A stretch of 64,000 nt of DNA from Tipula vernalis. Lineage: Eukaryota > Arthropoda > Insecta > Diptera > Tipulidae. The notes beneath the pieces were generated by a model. That model made no database searches. It was given only the letters and a program-made list of their open reading frames with translations, and was not told the DNA's origin. Shown in pieces: positions 47,276 through 59,995 of this stretch; positions within the stretch are counted from its first letter, which is position 1; the number at the start of each line of letters is the position of its first letter. The DNA lies in NCBI GenBank assembly GCA_958295665.1, contig OY282560.1, positions 146,870,091 through 146,934,090 of the forward strand, written 5' to 3'. Made by a program: the position numbers and the translations under genes.

Positions 47276-49800
47276 ATGATGGAATGCCGCAGACAGTTAT
47301 CGCATGAAAATATTATGAAATTTAATCTACAAATGTTGAGTCTAGCGCTCCGGTATCATACATCCGGAATCTGGATTTGTAGAAATGTTAAAGAGAGACA
47401 AGAATCGGCAATTAGAGGGTATTCTACAAACGTAAATAAATTTATTGAAAGCTGTTTTCCGTGGGAGAATACATCGTCCCGATTAAAGATGGGATATCCT
47501 GATATCCTTACCCAAGAACATCTATCAATTAAGACACAGGCTGCATCAATGCCAATAACACCTACAATCTTATCTAGAAGGAATACCCTCGATCCGAATA
47601 CCGATCAATTGGAAATTAAGAATATGATGATTCTATCATGTCGCCAGTAAATGTTCTAGATCAACTTCAATTTAATAATAAGATCTTTTCAGGTTCTAGT
47701 CAAAATTTGCATAAATCATTCCTACAAAGCAGATTTGCAGCCAAAGGAATTTATAAGGAACAGAATCAAAGAAACCGAATTAGCAAAATAAGCGATCAGG
47801 TAAATATATTTTCATCTCACCTGCCATTACCATGTGTTTGTCTTCAATAATGGAGTTCACACAAGGGATAAACTAGATAGTGGAGCGTCCATTGGCATTG
47901 TAGGAGCCGGTTCCGAGTGAAACATTGAGAATTCAAATATAAAATTTCACGCGTTAGAAACGCGTTGGCATTGACCTTTGCAGCTTAATCCTGATCTCTC
48001 TGAAATTAAAACAATTTAACGTATAAGTGAATAGTTTAGAATTAAACCCAAGCGAAGCAAATCTATAACCAGCCAAGAAACCTGCAGTTCTGGAATCTAT
48101 AATTGGGAATTTTCCTATGATTTACACATAAATTCAAAATTCGTCATGGTTTACCAATAGCACAGAGATTTTATGCCATATCTCCGGCGAAACAATAATT
48201 AATGTACTAATAATTGGATCGCAGTCACGGGCTGTAATTGATCTAACTCTCAGTGGTTGATCGTCGCATGTGTTATTGCATAAGGCATCGAGCAAAGTGC
48301 GTTTGTGTTTGCATGCTACTGAGAAGCAAGGTGGATAAGGTAACCGAAAGGGATACTTATCGCTTCACAGTAATGCCGTTCGGAATTCGTTCGTTTGTAT
48401 TTCTGGATGATTTATTAATCAGATCTTTGTCGCTACACGTACATTTTCGATTTGAAAGTGAATATCGACAAATTTAAATTTGCCATGAAGAAAGTGTCTT
48501 ACTTAGGGTACATCGTCGGTGATTTTGTAACGGGCATTTGTTATTCCCCGTTACCGAGTATACTGAAACTGTGAAAACTATACAAGGAAAACTGTTACGA
48601 AACCTTAAAGATATTTATCTTCACAAAAAAAATCTCTAACAACATCCGGACGCACTAACAAATTTGTTTCCACATGATACAAGCAAGTATCTAAACAAGT
48701 TTTTCAGTAATAGGGTTACGTTGCTGGTGTAGCCCATTTATTAAAAATTCTGCAATCATCGTAGCACCCACCGCCCAATCACTTGAAAAAAAGCTAAACA
48801 GATTTGTTAGAACTAAAATTCCCAAGAAGCTCTTGATAAATTTAAGATTTCCCTTTAGCTAGGTTTTAGCTAACCCCAAGCCAGCTTTTTTACATCCAAA
48901 AAATTGCTCGGTGACGGAGTTAGAGTGTTTAGCAGCAGTGCTAAGTGTTAAAAGTTTCCAATGTTACTTAGAAGGGTACATTGGCAAGATGGCGTCTTAA
49001 ATTACAGCCATATATACCTTCCCAATAGAATCGGTGGAAAAAACACTGAGAGCATTTTGTGAATCTCTAAATATGGTCACCAGTTTGAATTGATCCTCAC
49101 GTAACAGACACAATAGCCGATGAACAATTAGTGCCACTAAATGTGGATCTTCTAATTTAACAGACTTAAATTCGAATGAACAAATCAAAGCTAAAACACC
49201 TATACTATCCAAAAAGGGATGCAATTATCATAATGAGCATGGTAAAATAGTACGGTACCCGAAATCATTACAACCGATAGTGGAAAACAGGTTTTAGGGA
49301 ACAGTTTCAGGAATTATTGGAAAAATATACCCCATATTTACGCTATGTGAATGTTCGTTAGCGATTCTCTTTCCAACTGGGATAATCAGATCCAAGAAAT
49401 TGCTGCTGCCATTCGTAATTGAAATCATGGATTGTACTGCCGTAGTGTAAGAGAATTTGAATGGTAATTATCTACAGATTAATTCAAAACTAGATTTTAA
49501 TCTAGATCAAAGATAAGGTGCTAATGTACCTGACAGTAGCTTGTGACTGAAGCGCTCACACGTACATACAATCTTAATCATTCAATCGCACAGAGTAACG
49601 CCGCAAATAAATTGGTAGCCAATAAGGCTCTTCATGATACGTATCGTGTCAAAGATAAAAATAATAAACCTTTCCGTTTATTCCACCTCAAGGAGTGCAT
49701 TTTTTTATTACTATTGCCTGGCTTCATGAGACCTATATTCTCAGATGGGCCATTCGCAGAATTTGCAATGAATATACGCATGATGCTACTCTTATATAAT
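47276..49800 (+). pseudogene. Degraded Ty3/gypsy retrotransposon (RT, RNase H, integrase remains)
   Basis: Several frames carry a pol polyprotein in the gypsy order. RT: YRFTVMPFGIRS followed at once by VFLDDLLIRS (about 48355-48425), which shows an internal deletion of the piece between these motifs; then VNIDKFKFAMKKVSYLGYIV (48459-48518). RNase H: KNCSVTELECLAAVLSVKSF, then QCYLEG (about 48898-48977), and LARWRLKLQPY (about 48981-49013). Integrase: TDSGKQVLGNSF (about 49270-49305) and, much further on, HSIAQSNAANKLV (about 49580). Upstream, 47276-47650 is open and may be gag, but I see no zinc knuckle there. No LTRs were found. Too broken to move. Confidence 0.75.
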
Positions 49801-49809
49801 TGAATTCCT

Positions 49810-52800
49810 GGTCGTTATTATTATATAAAATAATTTATCAATAATCATAAAATAATACATGTTTAGTCATTTTCTATAGATCAATCCAACTATACCAAAA
49901 AATTTATGCGAATAATATTGTGAAGAGACATCAACATGCTGACAGTCGATTTTAACTAAAGACCACCCCTAGGTTGGTCCTTTGAAGCAGCAAGAATTGC
50001 CCTTGTTGCCAACATCAAAAAGGTGTATTGGCAAATTGAGGTAACCTCTGACGATGCCCATTTTTGCTAATATGCAAATCTCTATTTTCAACTTATCAGT
50101 TATGGCGTAGCGTAACTTCTCAGAAGGTGTCTTTCAGATTTTATAAAAAAGTGACAAGTACACCTAAAACAGGTCACCGGATTTATCATACAAATACTTT
50201 TGTACTTAAAAGCTCACTGCAATTTTGTAAATAAATCTCAACAGAATTAGTTCAAGCAAAGCTTTCCTACATGCTTATACTGTAAAATCGATTCTTCCAA
50301 TTATTCTATCAATTAAATACCTGCTATATGGAGACACAATTCTTCCAGTCATCGTGTCAAACAAATACCGTAAACTCTCACCAAACAAAAACTTAAAATT
50401 CCAACTCCATCTCAATCCACATTGTTATGTTATTACTTTACTATTAACTTATTTTTTTTTTTTTTTTGTTTTCGTTTGTAAGAAATTTGTAATTTCTTTA
50501 AAAAAAAAATAAAATAAAATTTTACAAATCGTAACATCAAAAGAATTAATCAAAAAGAACTAAAAACCCAACAAGTAAAAGCAAAAATCCATTTCTATCA
50601 ATCATCAATCAAAAAATAAATAAATAAATAAGAAAAAGACGATACAAGACGACTTGCAGTTTTTTTTTTGTCTTAAAAAGTCTTTAGACACAAACATACT
50701 GTAAACGTACGCAAAAGAAGAAGAAATCAGCTTCTCTTATACATTACAATACCATAAATATCAACTTAACTTAATTAAATAATTAGTTACCTCCTTCAAG
50801 TAAAAAAAAAAAAAAAATATAAATAAAAATAAATAAGTTTAAGAAGTCTTACTTGATTGTTGTACAATTCAACTACGTGATTACCTTACCTTAATTAGAG
50901 ATAAAAAAAAAAAATTTCACAATCTCGCAGATGAAAATCGATCAAAGACAAAAATATAAATACAAATACAAAAAAAAAAAAAATAAAAAAATAAAAAAAA
51001 TTAAGACATAATAAAGATTTTCGTGATGACAACTTTAATATTTTGTTGTTGTCTTGTTTCAACTTTCATTGGTTAGTGCATTTGGGGTCTTGCAGCTTTT
51101 ACATATTTTTGTTGTTCTTCGTCGAGCTTTTTACATGGTGCAGTAGTAGAGATTTGCTCTTTTACATACAATATTAACTTATGTTGTTTATATACGAGAA
51201 TATACAAGCATGGGGTTTTATGTTCTTATTATTCGATTGAATGTACTAGTCGTTTATTATTCATCTTTCTTATATTTTTTTAATCAAAACATCTTCTTTT
51301 CATTTGTAATAATAATAATAAGTAATAATAGTAATGATAATTGAAATTCAATTGAAATTGAATTAAAAAAAAAAAAAAAAACTTTTGTCCTCAAACGAAT
51401 ATCTATAATTTTCAATTGCAACTTTCAAAACAATTACAAAATCTTCACCATGACGATCGTATTGTGATTAGTGTTGTGATGCAGTGCCGGTGGAATTTAA
51501 AAATGTTGTACGAAAGTAAATATAAATAAATAAAAGGCCCCTATCTATAAAATCCGGCGCGCGCACTTATCAAATGCGAAAACAATGCTCCACATTATAA
51601 GCAAAAAAATCCTCCTGTGTACTGTAACTGTCGCGCACCGACGACATTATATAAAATATAAAACAGTATGGCAAATTTATCTAATAATTTTCTCTCGACA
51701 ACTAACCTCCTCTTCCATTGGCATTGTATTGTCAAATTTATATTAATTTTCAATTTTCTTTTTTTTTTGTTTTTGTAACATAAGCTTTTTTTGTACCTTC
51801 TCATTTTCCTCTGCCTCATCCGTAAAATAATTTATTCACAATAATTTTTTTTTTTTTCTTGCCAATTCGAATAATAAATTTATCGTCTTATTTGGGATGT
51901 TGCTATTTGTATCGTTTAATGTTACGAATTATAATTTTTATTATTCAATTGAATTAAATTTTTTTGTTTTTTACTTTTATTTCAAATAAATAAATAAATA
52001 AGAAATAAGAAAAGAAAAAAAAAATTTGTATTTTAATGTCAAACTTGGTCAATATCTTAAAAGAATTCGATTTTTTTTTCTCTTCATTATAAATGGAACA
52101 AGTAGTTTTTGTATTTATTGCAGCTTCGTATTTTACTTCTTCTTTGTTTATTCAACTTGATCATCTTCATTTACTATAAAATATATTTATATAGTTTGTT
52201 GTTATGTTGTTTCGAAATCGTTCGACTAAAATTGTCTTATTAATTCGAACAACAACAAACAAAACCAAAAAAAAAAAAAAAAATTATTATAATTTAATAA
52301 TTATTATTATTTATTTAATTTGACTTTAATTGTTTTGAAAATTGAATTTAAATTGAAAATTGTATATGCACGCGGATGATGAGGTTGGAGACGGGTTCGT
52401 CGCTTATTATTATTATTGTTTTTATTTAAATGAATTTTAGTAAGTCTTTTGTATTTAGACGTACTACTTTGTTTTATTACTTAGTTAGTTATGTGTTGCG
52501 CGATGGGAAAATAAATGGGAAAATTATGTTGACTGGTTATTTATTGTGTTATGGAATATTGATTTTATATAAATATTCCGTATAGACCACACACAATTCG
52601 AACTTATAAATAAACGTATTGGGAGGTAACTTTTGAGTAGTTTACAGTCTTATACAAAAAGTAAATAGAGCAAATTTTAGTTTTAATTTATGATTAGCAA
52701 ATTTACAATTTTAGTTTATATTTGTCCTTTTTTTAATTTTTAAATTCTAATTTTAACGCTTAATTGAGAAGAGAATAAAAAATTATAATTTAAACTAATT

Positions 52801-53040
52801 TAATTCTTGTGAAATTTAACCGTGCGATTCTGACGTTATTACCGTTAAGAGTATCATAGTTAAGAGAAGGTTTTTTAGGAGAATTGCTTAATTGGTATTC
52901 TGTTGGTAGTACCGCAGGTACTTGTGACTAGCATCACTGGTACTTTATTTGTCTTATAGTACCGCCATGGTACTGAATTGGGAATCTTTGTTTTTTTAAA
53001 CCTACACGTACATAAACTCTTTTTCATATACTTTTTATAA
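49810..53040. other. AT-rich non-coding DNA with simple repeats
   Basis: No gene. Holds T and A runs (50453-50467, 50803-50818, 51365-51380), ATAA repeats near 50617 and 51985, and many ATT/CAA short tracts. Near its right end lies the palindrome cluster at 52908-52974. Confidence 0.6.
52908..52974. repeat. Two AGTACC..GGTACT palindromes plus a half-site
   Basis: AGTACCGCAGGTACT (52908-52922) and AGTACCGCCATGGTACT (52958-52974) are separate palindromes of the same half-site, and a single GGTACT lies between them at 52939-52944. Could be protein-binding sites or chance. Confidence 0.55.
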
Positions 53041-53496
53041 CAGTTTCTATTTTTGGTGTTTACGGGGGCGAGTATCAGGGACAGCAGAGACCGTTGTGAG
53101 TCTACCTTCGTGGTGCTAACATCGCAGTGTTCGAAATTAAAATATTTTAATAATATTATTGAATTAAATTAAATATTAATATAAATTAATTAAAAATAGT
53201 TTTTCAATAAAATGTAGTAGTTTATTTGAACTTGAAGTGAAGTGCTGAAAATTATAAAGACAATTAAATTATAATTTAAGTGAATTTTGTTTAATAGATC
53301 CGAACATTAAGTGATTTAGTGAAATTATAAAGGGTGTGGTCGTGAAATAATAAAACCAGCTCTACAAACTAAATACCGTGATAACAGTAACAGTTGATTA
53401 AAATAAAAACTCTGCCGGAATCCGGTTAGGGCAAAAAACATCGATTTTGAGTACTCAAATAAAAATAACGGGACATGTCAACTCAACATTGAATCG

Positions 53497-54799
53497 ATGC
53501 CCATCCTAAACAATAATGAACAACAACAACAACAACAACAACAACCAACCATCAACAATGACGAGAATAGCGTAATGAATGAACCGGATAACGTAAAACG
53601 GATCAAAATATCAGGCAATCCAAATTCTACAGTGTTAAGCCAAACGCTATTAACACCCAAGCAAAGAGTTTCAAAAATAAAAAAATTGGAAACTGAGAAC
53701 TTGTTACTAAAAGAACGAATTGCCAATATGTCAAAGCTGATACAACACCAACAAAACAACAAAGCTACAAGCGAAGAGCAGTTATTAAAAAATAATAGAT
53801 TTCAAGCAATCATGGAGAATAATGACACAAAAGTGGAAAATATAGCGGATGAGGCTAATCAGTTCGAAACAGTGAAAAGAGCCATCATGCGAAAAAATGC
53901 AAACGCAACTACTAAAGTCACACCTGAAAAAAGGTCACTCCACCCAAAATTAATAATCCTTACAAAGAGCAAAAAACAAGTAAACCACCACCATTGCACA
54001 TTCACAATCAGCAAATTAAAGATACCATTCAACTGGTAAAAGGAGCCCAAATTGATAGCTTTGAGATAAGAAGGGTTAGTGACAAGAAACACTTTCTTCT
54101 CATAAATAACATTGAAAATTACAATAAAATACAAAATATTTTCAAAGAAGTCAATACAAATTATTTCACGTTTATGCCTAAGGAACTAAAACCAAAAACC
54201 ATTGTCCTCAAAGGGTTAAACGAAGACGGAAATATAGAGGAACTAAACACAAGCATTGAAAACCAAGGCATTAAAGTTACAAATGTTGCCCAACTTAAAA
54301 CCAAACGCTCCGTGGAAAAACAATTCAAATTACCACTCTATATTATACAGTGCCCACCAGATACTGACATGACACGACTCTATAATATTAAGTCGCTCAA
54401 CTATCAAAGGATATCCTGGGAAAATCTGAAAAAGAAGGAAGGGATTATGCAGTGCCGCAAATGCCAAAGGTACGGTCAGGCAGCAACGAATTGCTGTCTA
54501 GAATACAGATGTGTTAAATGCTCCACTCAACTCAATCCAAGCGAGTGTCAAACTACAAAACCGGACATCCAGCATCGTTTAAAGGCTGTCCAACTTATCA
54601 AAGCGCATTAAGAAGACTAAAGGAAAAATTAACGAGAAACACAATCGTTCAACGTTGCCCAAGCTGGCCCGAAACAATAAAAGTAAACTCGCAACACGGA
54701 TCGTACGCAGAGGGTTTAAAACAAGGCACCACTGAACAATCAACAGTCCAAAAGTTGACAGCAAGAGTGGAAAAAATGGCAGCAGTTATCCAAGAGTGA
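53497..54799 (+). pseudogene. ORF1 (gag-like) of the Jockey-clade element
   Basis: RNA-binding protein that would package the element's RNA. The N terminus has a glutamine tract (residues 9-16, from CAA repeats) and a leucine/lysine-rich probable coiled coil (about 55-90). After a frameshift near 54000 the frame continues with the PRE_C2HC region, including YFTFMPKELKPKTIVLKGL and LYIIQCPPDTDM, then zinc knuckles QCRKCQRYGQAATNC and YRCVKC. A second frameshift near 54560 precedes GHPASFKGCPTYQSALRRL, the third knuckle region. The order is typical for Jockey gag proteins. The end at 54799 was chosen from that frame. Confidence 0.85.
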
Positions 54800-54835
54800 G
54801 CAAATCTCACAACTTTTGAGTATGCTTAATAAGTT

Positions 54836-57800
54836 ATGAAGCTCAAAGTAATAGCTCTCAACGTAAATTCAATTGTAAGCATTACCAGACGTCTAAACCT
54901 ACTTCATTTTATCAATAAGCACGATCCGGATATTTTATTACTAACTCAAACATTACAACATAGTAAGACAAGATAGACCAACAAATTTACTTGAAGGGGT
55001 ACTGCAATAATATTAAAAAACAGTTATACATTCGAATATATTAAAATCAACAAACTTCAAAATAGTGTGGACATAGAATCAACTATCATTAAAATTAAAT
55101 TAATGCATGATCAACGTCTCTTCATTATCGCGACATATTGTTCCGGAAGTAACATTGTATTGAGTGATCAACAATTTGAAGTCGAATGGAAACAAATCTT
55201 CGAAGAACTAGACCTGGTTAACTTAAGAAATTATTATATCATAGCAGGAGATCTGAATGCGAGACACACAACGTGAGGTAATAGTACAAACAACACCAAA
55301 GGAGTTCATTTAAATCGATGGCAAATCAACAATGCTGTCCTATACAGATCTCAAATCTTCCAGGCAGATGCGCCTACATTTCCAGCAGCATTTAGTTATT
55401 TAGATCTAGCAATTGTAGATACTCGTTTAAGCGTGGCAACCAATAGCACGGGACAAATACCTTCTCATTTCTATGAAAGTGACCATAAAGCCATAGAAAT
55501 TCAAGTAGAAGCAGTAGATATGGATAATACCCTGAACGATACAACAAACGAACAATTTTTGCAATTTAAAAATACCAATTGGAATACATGGAAAGGACGG
55601 TTGGAAAAAAATTATCTAAAACACTTACGCAGAACAAACCAAACCTGTATAGCCCCAAACGATAGGAACCTCACAGATACAGAAACTGAACAGTGTATGT
55701 TAAACATAACAGAAATAATACAACAAAATTTAACACTGAATACTATTAAAAGAAGACGCTTTAACAATATGGAATGTTTCACAAACAATTTAATAGAGAA
55801 ACTCTATAAACATAAAAGCCGTATAATAACAAACATTAAAAACTTGAAACGAGCTGGAACGAACAAGTCTCAACAAATAAATACGCTCAAAGCAGAAGTC
55901 AAACGGACAAATGAATTAATTAAACAAAACATACAACTGCAAATCAATAAACACTGGAAGAACAAACTAGAAGCCATAAGACCAGGAGCAAAAATGTTCA
56001 ATAACTTTAAAACATTTAGAAGAGGAACAGGTAACCGAGAAATTAGTAGGCTAGAAATCGAGGTAAAGGAGGCACGAACCTTAACAGATCTAAATATTGA
56101 TTGGAATAAAATACCGAAATCTGGAACGAAATATAATGTCTTCAACGTAAAAGATAACCTGAATATCATAGGACACTACGTTGAAAAACAAACACATGCT
56201 AATCCTTTGTTAGGCAAGAAACCTCACGAATCAATTATCGCACAAAAAGTTCGAAGCATTAAACAGCAACATTCACATGAAATATCAAATAACATCACGG
56301 AGTGCACATTCTCCGTTTCAAACCGAGCGAACGAGCAACAAACCACAGATCAGAATTATTTCATATCTTTAGAAGAAGTAAAAACGATGCTGGCCTGCTC
56401 AAACAATAAAAAATCGTATGGTGTAGACAAGATCCCTAGCATTGTATTAAAACATTTACCAGAGCCAATAATAGCAGAAATTTGCACAATGTTCAATAAT
56501 CTGCTAAACAACATAACTTTCCCGAAGTGCTGGAAAAAGGCCAGAATCTTTCCAATCCGAAAAAAAGATAAGAATGCAGCCAATTTAGTAAACTATATAC
56601 CGATTAGCCTATTGTCAAATTTGGGCAAAATGTATGAAATAATAATACACTGGACAACAACCTAATACCAGATAATCAGTTTGGATTTAGGCACAACCAT
56701 ACAACAGTACATGGTATTGCCAACCTAACATCGCATATATGTCAGAATTTAAACCATAACATTTGTACTGGATCAGTTTTTATTGATATGGAGAGAGCTT
56801 TCGAATCGGTTTGGCTGGATGGACTAATATTTAAATTGAGTAAAATGCAATTCGATACTGATATATTACACATATTATTAGACATGCTGTATAACAGAAC
56901 ATTCACTACCACCAACGGAAGCAAAGCGTCAACAAGAATTTTTAATGTTTACAACGGATTACAACAAGGATCCATAACCGCTCCAATCCTGTTTAATCTC
57001 TATACAAATGATTTAGTATCTAATGAGAAAATCAACAATAACAACATCCATACCATCGCCTATGCTGCTCCAAATAGCTACTAATTTTATAACGAGTTTT
57101 CTACACACATGGAGAATCAAGATAAACGAATTGAAATGCGAATCAATACTGTTTAGAAGACCATATCAGCTGGCTAATAATGATACAATAAGAAACCGAA
57201 ATAATCTGAAAATAAAAATTAATAACATTAGCATCGAACAAAAAACCGTCAGTGAAATACTTGGGAATTAATTATCGACCAATTCTGCTACCTAACGAAC
57301 CATATAAACAAGCAATTAATCAAAGCAAAAAACGCTGTCTTTCTAAATAAATAAATTTTCTATTCCAGATTCTTGAGTCCAGAAGTTAAAAGAATTTGCT
57401 ATCAATCCTTGATAAGGCCGATATTAACGTACGGATGCCCAATATGGTTTAACTGCAACGACAGCTATATGGAACGCATCCGCCTCTTCGAGAGAAAATG
57501 CAATAGACTCTGTACAGGACGTCATCGAAAAGCTGAAACGGAGTTTCGCCACTATATCTCCAACCGAGCTCAATACAGGAACTTCAAAACGGATCGAATA
57601 GATATTTATAAGATTAAGCTAATTAGGAATCATATAAATAGAACAACAACATTTTGCGGAAATTCGCTAACATTTGGTCCCTATTACACAGACGATAGAA
57701 TAATGGAGAACAGCACGAAACCTAACAATATTCTAGGACCGGAAGCATTTATATACTTGGATAAGAAAGGCTACATATACAGGATGAATACCAGTTACCT

Positions 57801-57965
57801 ATAATTTACCATATACGAAGACTACCAAACGAAAAGAGATTCGACCCAACGAAATTCTTGAACTGTAATTCTAACCATCTTAGGTTTAGTTCAGAATTTA
57901 TCAAAATGAATAACGAGAAATACAATGCGCAGAAAGAGAAATATTGGTGGTTGCAAAGAAATTAA
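54836..57965 (+). pseudogene. ORF2 (endonuclease and reverse transcriptase) of the Jockey-clade element
   Basis: Starts MKLKVIALNVNSIVSI, a normal endonuclease N terminus. PDILLLTQT follows with glutamine where the catalytic glutamate (TET) is usual, then IIAGDLNARH, FSYLDLAIVDT and YESDHKAIEIQV. The RT has KSYGVDKIPSIVLKHL, motif A FIDMERAFESVW (about 56782-56817), motif B LQQGSITAPILFNLYTNDL and, where YADD is expected, IAYAAPNSY followed by a stop (57055-57084), so both catalytic aspartates of motif C are gone. The C-terminal part (57373-57804) is open and ends in the expected KYWWLQRN at 57965. Other lesions: TAG near 54974, TGA near 55274 and frameshifts near 56650, 57265 and 57800. Confidence 0.88.
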
Positions 57966-58328
57966 ATGCAATCAATACACAAATCATAGTTCTAAATTTT
58001 AATTGTTGTTAGTATATGTGTAGTATAGTTTAGTTTTAAGTAGTTAAATTCAAATGTAATAGAAAAATGGCATGTTTTACGGCTATTTTTATGCCTACTA
58101 AATTGTAATGAATAAGTTTAGATAACTTTTAACATTAAGGCTAATTAATTGGCAAATGGTTTAATTATAATTTAAATGAAATTACTTGAGCTCCTTATTG
58201 GGACAGTAGTAAGCAATAAGATTATGGATCATAAGTTTTTCTGTAATATTCTTTCCTTATCTTATTGTAAACTTAATAATAGCTTAAATAAAGAATCATA
58301 TTTAAAAAAAAAAAAAAACAGCAGAGAC

Positions 58329-58855
58329 GCAACGATTTCAACAACAACGTCAAGCAACACTAGCTACAGTTAGTACAAATTTGGGTGACCGCATGGGAAC
58401 ATAATGATGGAACGAAATCTGGCCCCCCCCCCTCACAACCGCTGATAGATAAAATGGTGGAGGGAATAATAATAGTTGTTATCAGCTTTTCAGAAAAAGA
58501 ACTTGCGACACCAGGAAATTGTGTTGTCATTGTGCTGTCATAAAAAACACTAATTATCGATCGCTTGGTGTCTGTAAACCGGGTCGAGTCTGTCCCTACT
58601 AATAATCCTATCCTATCCTTCGGTCTTGTTATATATGTAAAAAGGGTGTACGATGGCTGCCTGGCCAAGGGCGGATATCACACTATTAGACTTATCTGGG
58701 TTATCGATGTGAAGCCTTTCTTTACGGGGTTTGGCTTCATGAAGAATGGTGTCGTGTTTGTAACATGGGTATAGTGGTGTGGTATTCGCATTTATAATAC
58801 GGGAGACTTGCGTAATGCTTGATCGTACATTTGAAATCAATCAATCAAATCAAAT
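58329..58855 (+). other. Right part of the outer retroelement
   Basis: Non-coding or eroded sequence with a C run (58422-58432) and a final TCAA-type tail. The left part (53064-53091) is the original continuation. Confidence 0.65.
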
Positions 58856-58878
58856 CAGTTTCTATTTTTGGTGTTTAC

Positions 58879-59860
58879 TGTATTCCGATTTCCCATCAGT
58901 TTTTATTTTTTGACTATTGGCGATTGGTGCACCACGAATTCCACGTAGCGGAAAATTTTTCAACTTAGGCAAATACAGATTTTTTCCTGTTGATTGAGTG
59001 TTTTTACATTGTTTTAGATTTTTTTAGGTTGGTTCTGTAAATAAGCTGGTTAGTCATATTTTGGTGATAAAAACTGTGATAAACCGACATTTGTCGTATA
59101 GCTGCGTGTCATCATGGATGAACAACGTCACGTCGTATATTGATTTTAATGAAAAAGACCACAATATCTTCCGTCTTACTTCTACCAGTACAAAAAATTG
59201 TTTATTTTGTTGTTTACATTTTTTTTTATATGGAATTTGGTTGAAAACACCTCTAATCAAAATTTCAAAAAATGAATGAAATTTACATTGATGCGAAGTA
59301 TTTTACTATATAATTACTATTCCAGTTAACCAAGTAAGACGGCAATAGAGAAAGCACTTCCTATCGGAATAAAATAGAGCTGTAACAACGTAGTGGAAAT
59401 TTTTTGAAGCCGAGCAGCCTCAAATATTTTGTCTAAAATCACGGCTCCAATCGTCAATACTTCTGTGTTCTTGTTTTTTGTCTTTTTTTATCTGTTGGCA
59501 GCCCTAGATATATTGAGTTTGTGTGTATTGACAGAACATTCTATTATGCGGTGAAGTACTGATGTTAAATTGATGTAATCGAAAGGGTTAAAGGAGTAGG
59601 TAGTAGCTACATAGTTTTGTTTATTGTTGAAAATAAGTTTAATCGAGATACCTACCTAAGAAAAATTATAATTGTGCAGTGAAGAATTAAATCAATTTTT
59701 TATAGTGAGCGGATAAATAGACATATAACTGTGCGATAAAGTATCTATGTAGGTGTGCTTTCCGAATTATTGTTTTAACTGGATTTTGAAAAGGTTAAAA
59801 GTGTTTTACAAGCAATTTGATTAATGAATAAAATTAATTTTCTTGCGGTAAATAAAATTA
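58879..59860. other. Spacer with one dispersed-repeat copy
   Basis: No gene recognised. At 59345-59460 it contains the second copy of the repeat at 45178-45345; the rest is AT-rich. Confidence 0.5.
59345..59460. repeat. Dispersed repeat, copy 2
   Basis: Same orientation as 45178-45345 and shorter by about 45 bases because of a deletion after GAGCTGTAA. Confidence 0.75.
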
Positions 59861-59995
59861 AATTTTTTTAATAAGTGGCTAATTATAGACGAAGTTATGT
59901 TATTATTAAATTTTATTTAATAAATCTTTATAAAATTGTGCCGAATTACGGCATACGTTAAAGAACCGTATTTTACCTCCCGACTTTTTGTTTTT

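Larger units (their letters stand above)
53092..58317 (+). mobile_element. Full-length Jockey-clade non-LTR retrotransposon
   Basis: Flanked by the 11-base duplication ACAGCAGAGAC (53081-53091 and 58318-58328). It has a 5' UTR (53092-53496), ORF1 (gag), ORF2 (endonuclease, RT), a 3' UTR (57966-58302) and a poly(A) tail (about 58303-58317). 5.2 kb with both ends present, but both ORFs are damaged. Confidence 0.9.
53064..58855 (+). mobile_element. Outer short retroelement split by a Jockey element
   Basis: The 23 bases at 53041-53063 (CAGTTTCTATTTTTGGTGTT then TAC) recur exactly at 58856-58878. The right copy directly follows a tail of TCAATCAAATCAAATCA-like repeats (about 58836-58855). A long duplication plus a short-repeat tail marks target-primed retrotransposition. 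After removing the inner element the insert is only about 555 bases (53064-53091 joined to 58329-58855) and has no RT. It is either a 5'-truncated R1/LOA/I-type copy or a SINE-like element. Confidence 0.75.

Noticed and set aside
47276..47650. 124-codon frame as a certain gag gene
   Set aside because: Position suits gag, but I see no capsid or zinc-knuckle motif, so it is only mentioned as possible.
53478..53762. Minus-strand frame with a run of cysteines
   Set aside because: It is the antisense of the glutamine CAA tract at the start of the Jockey ORF1.
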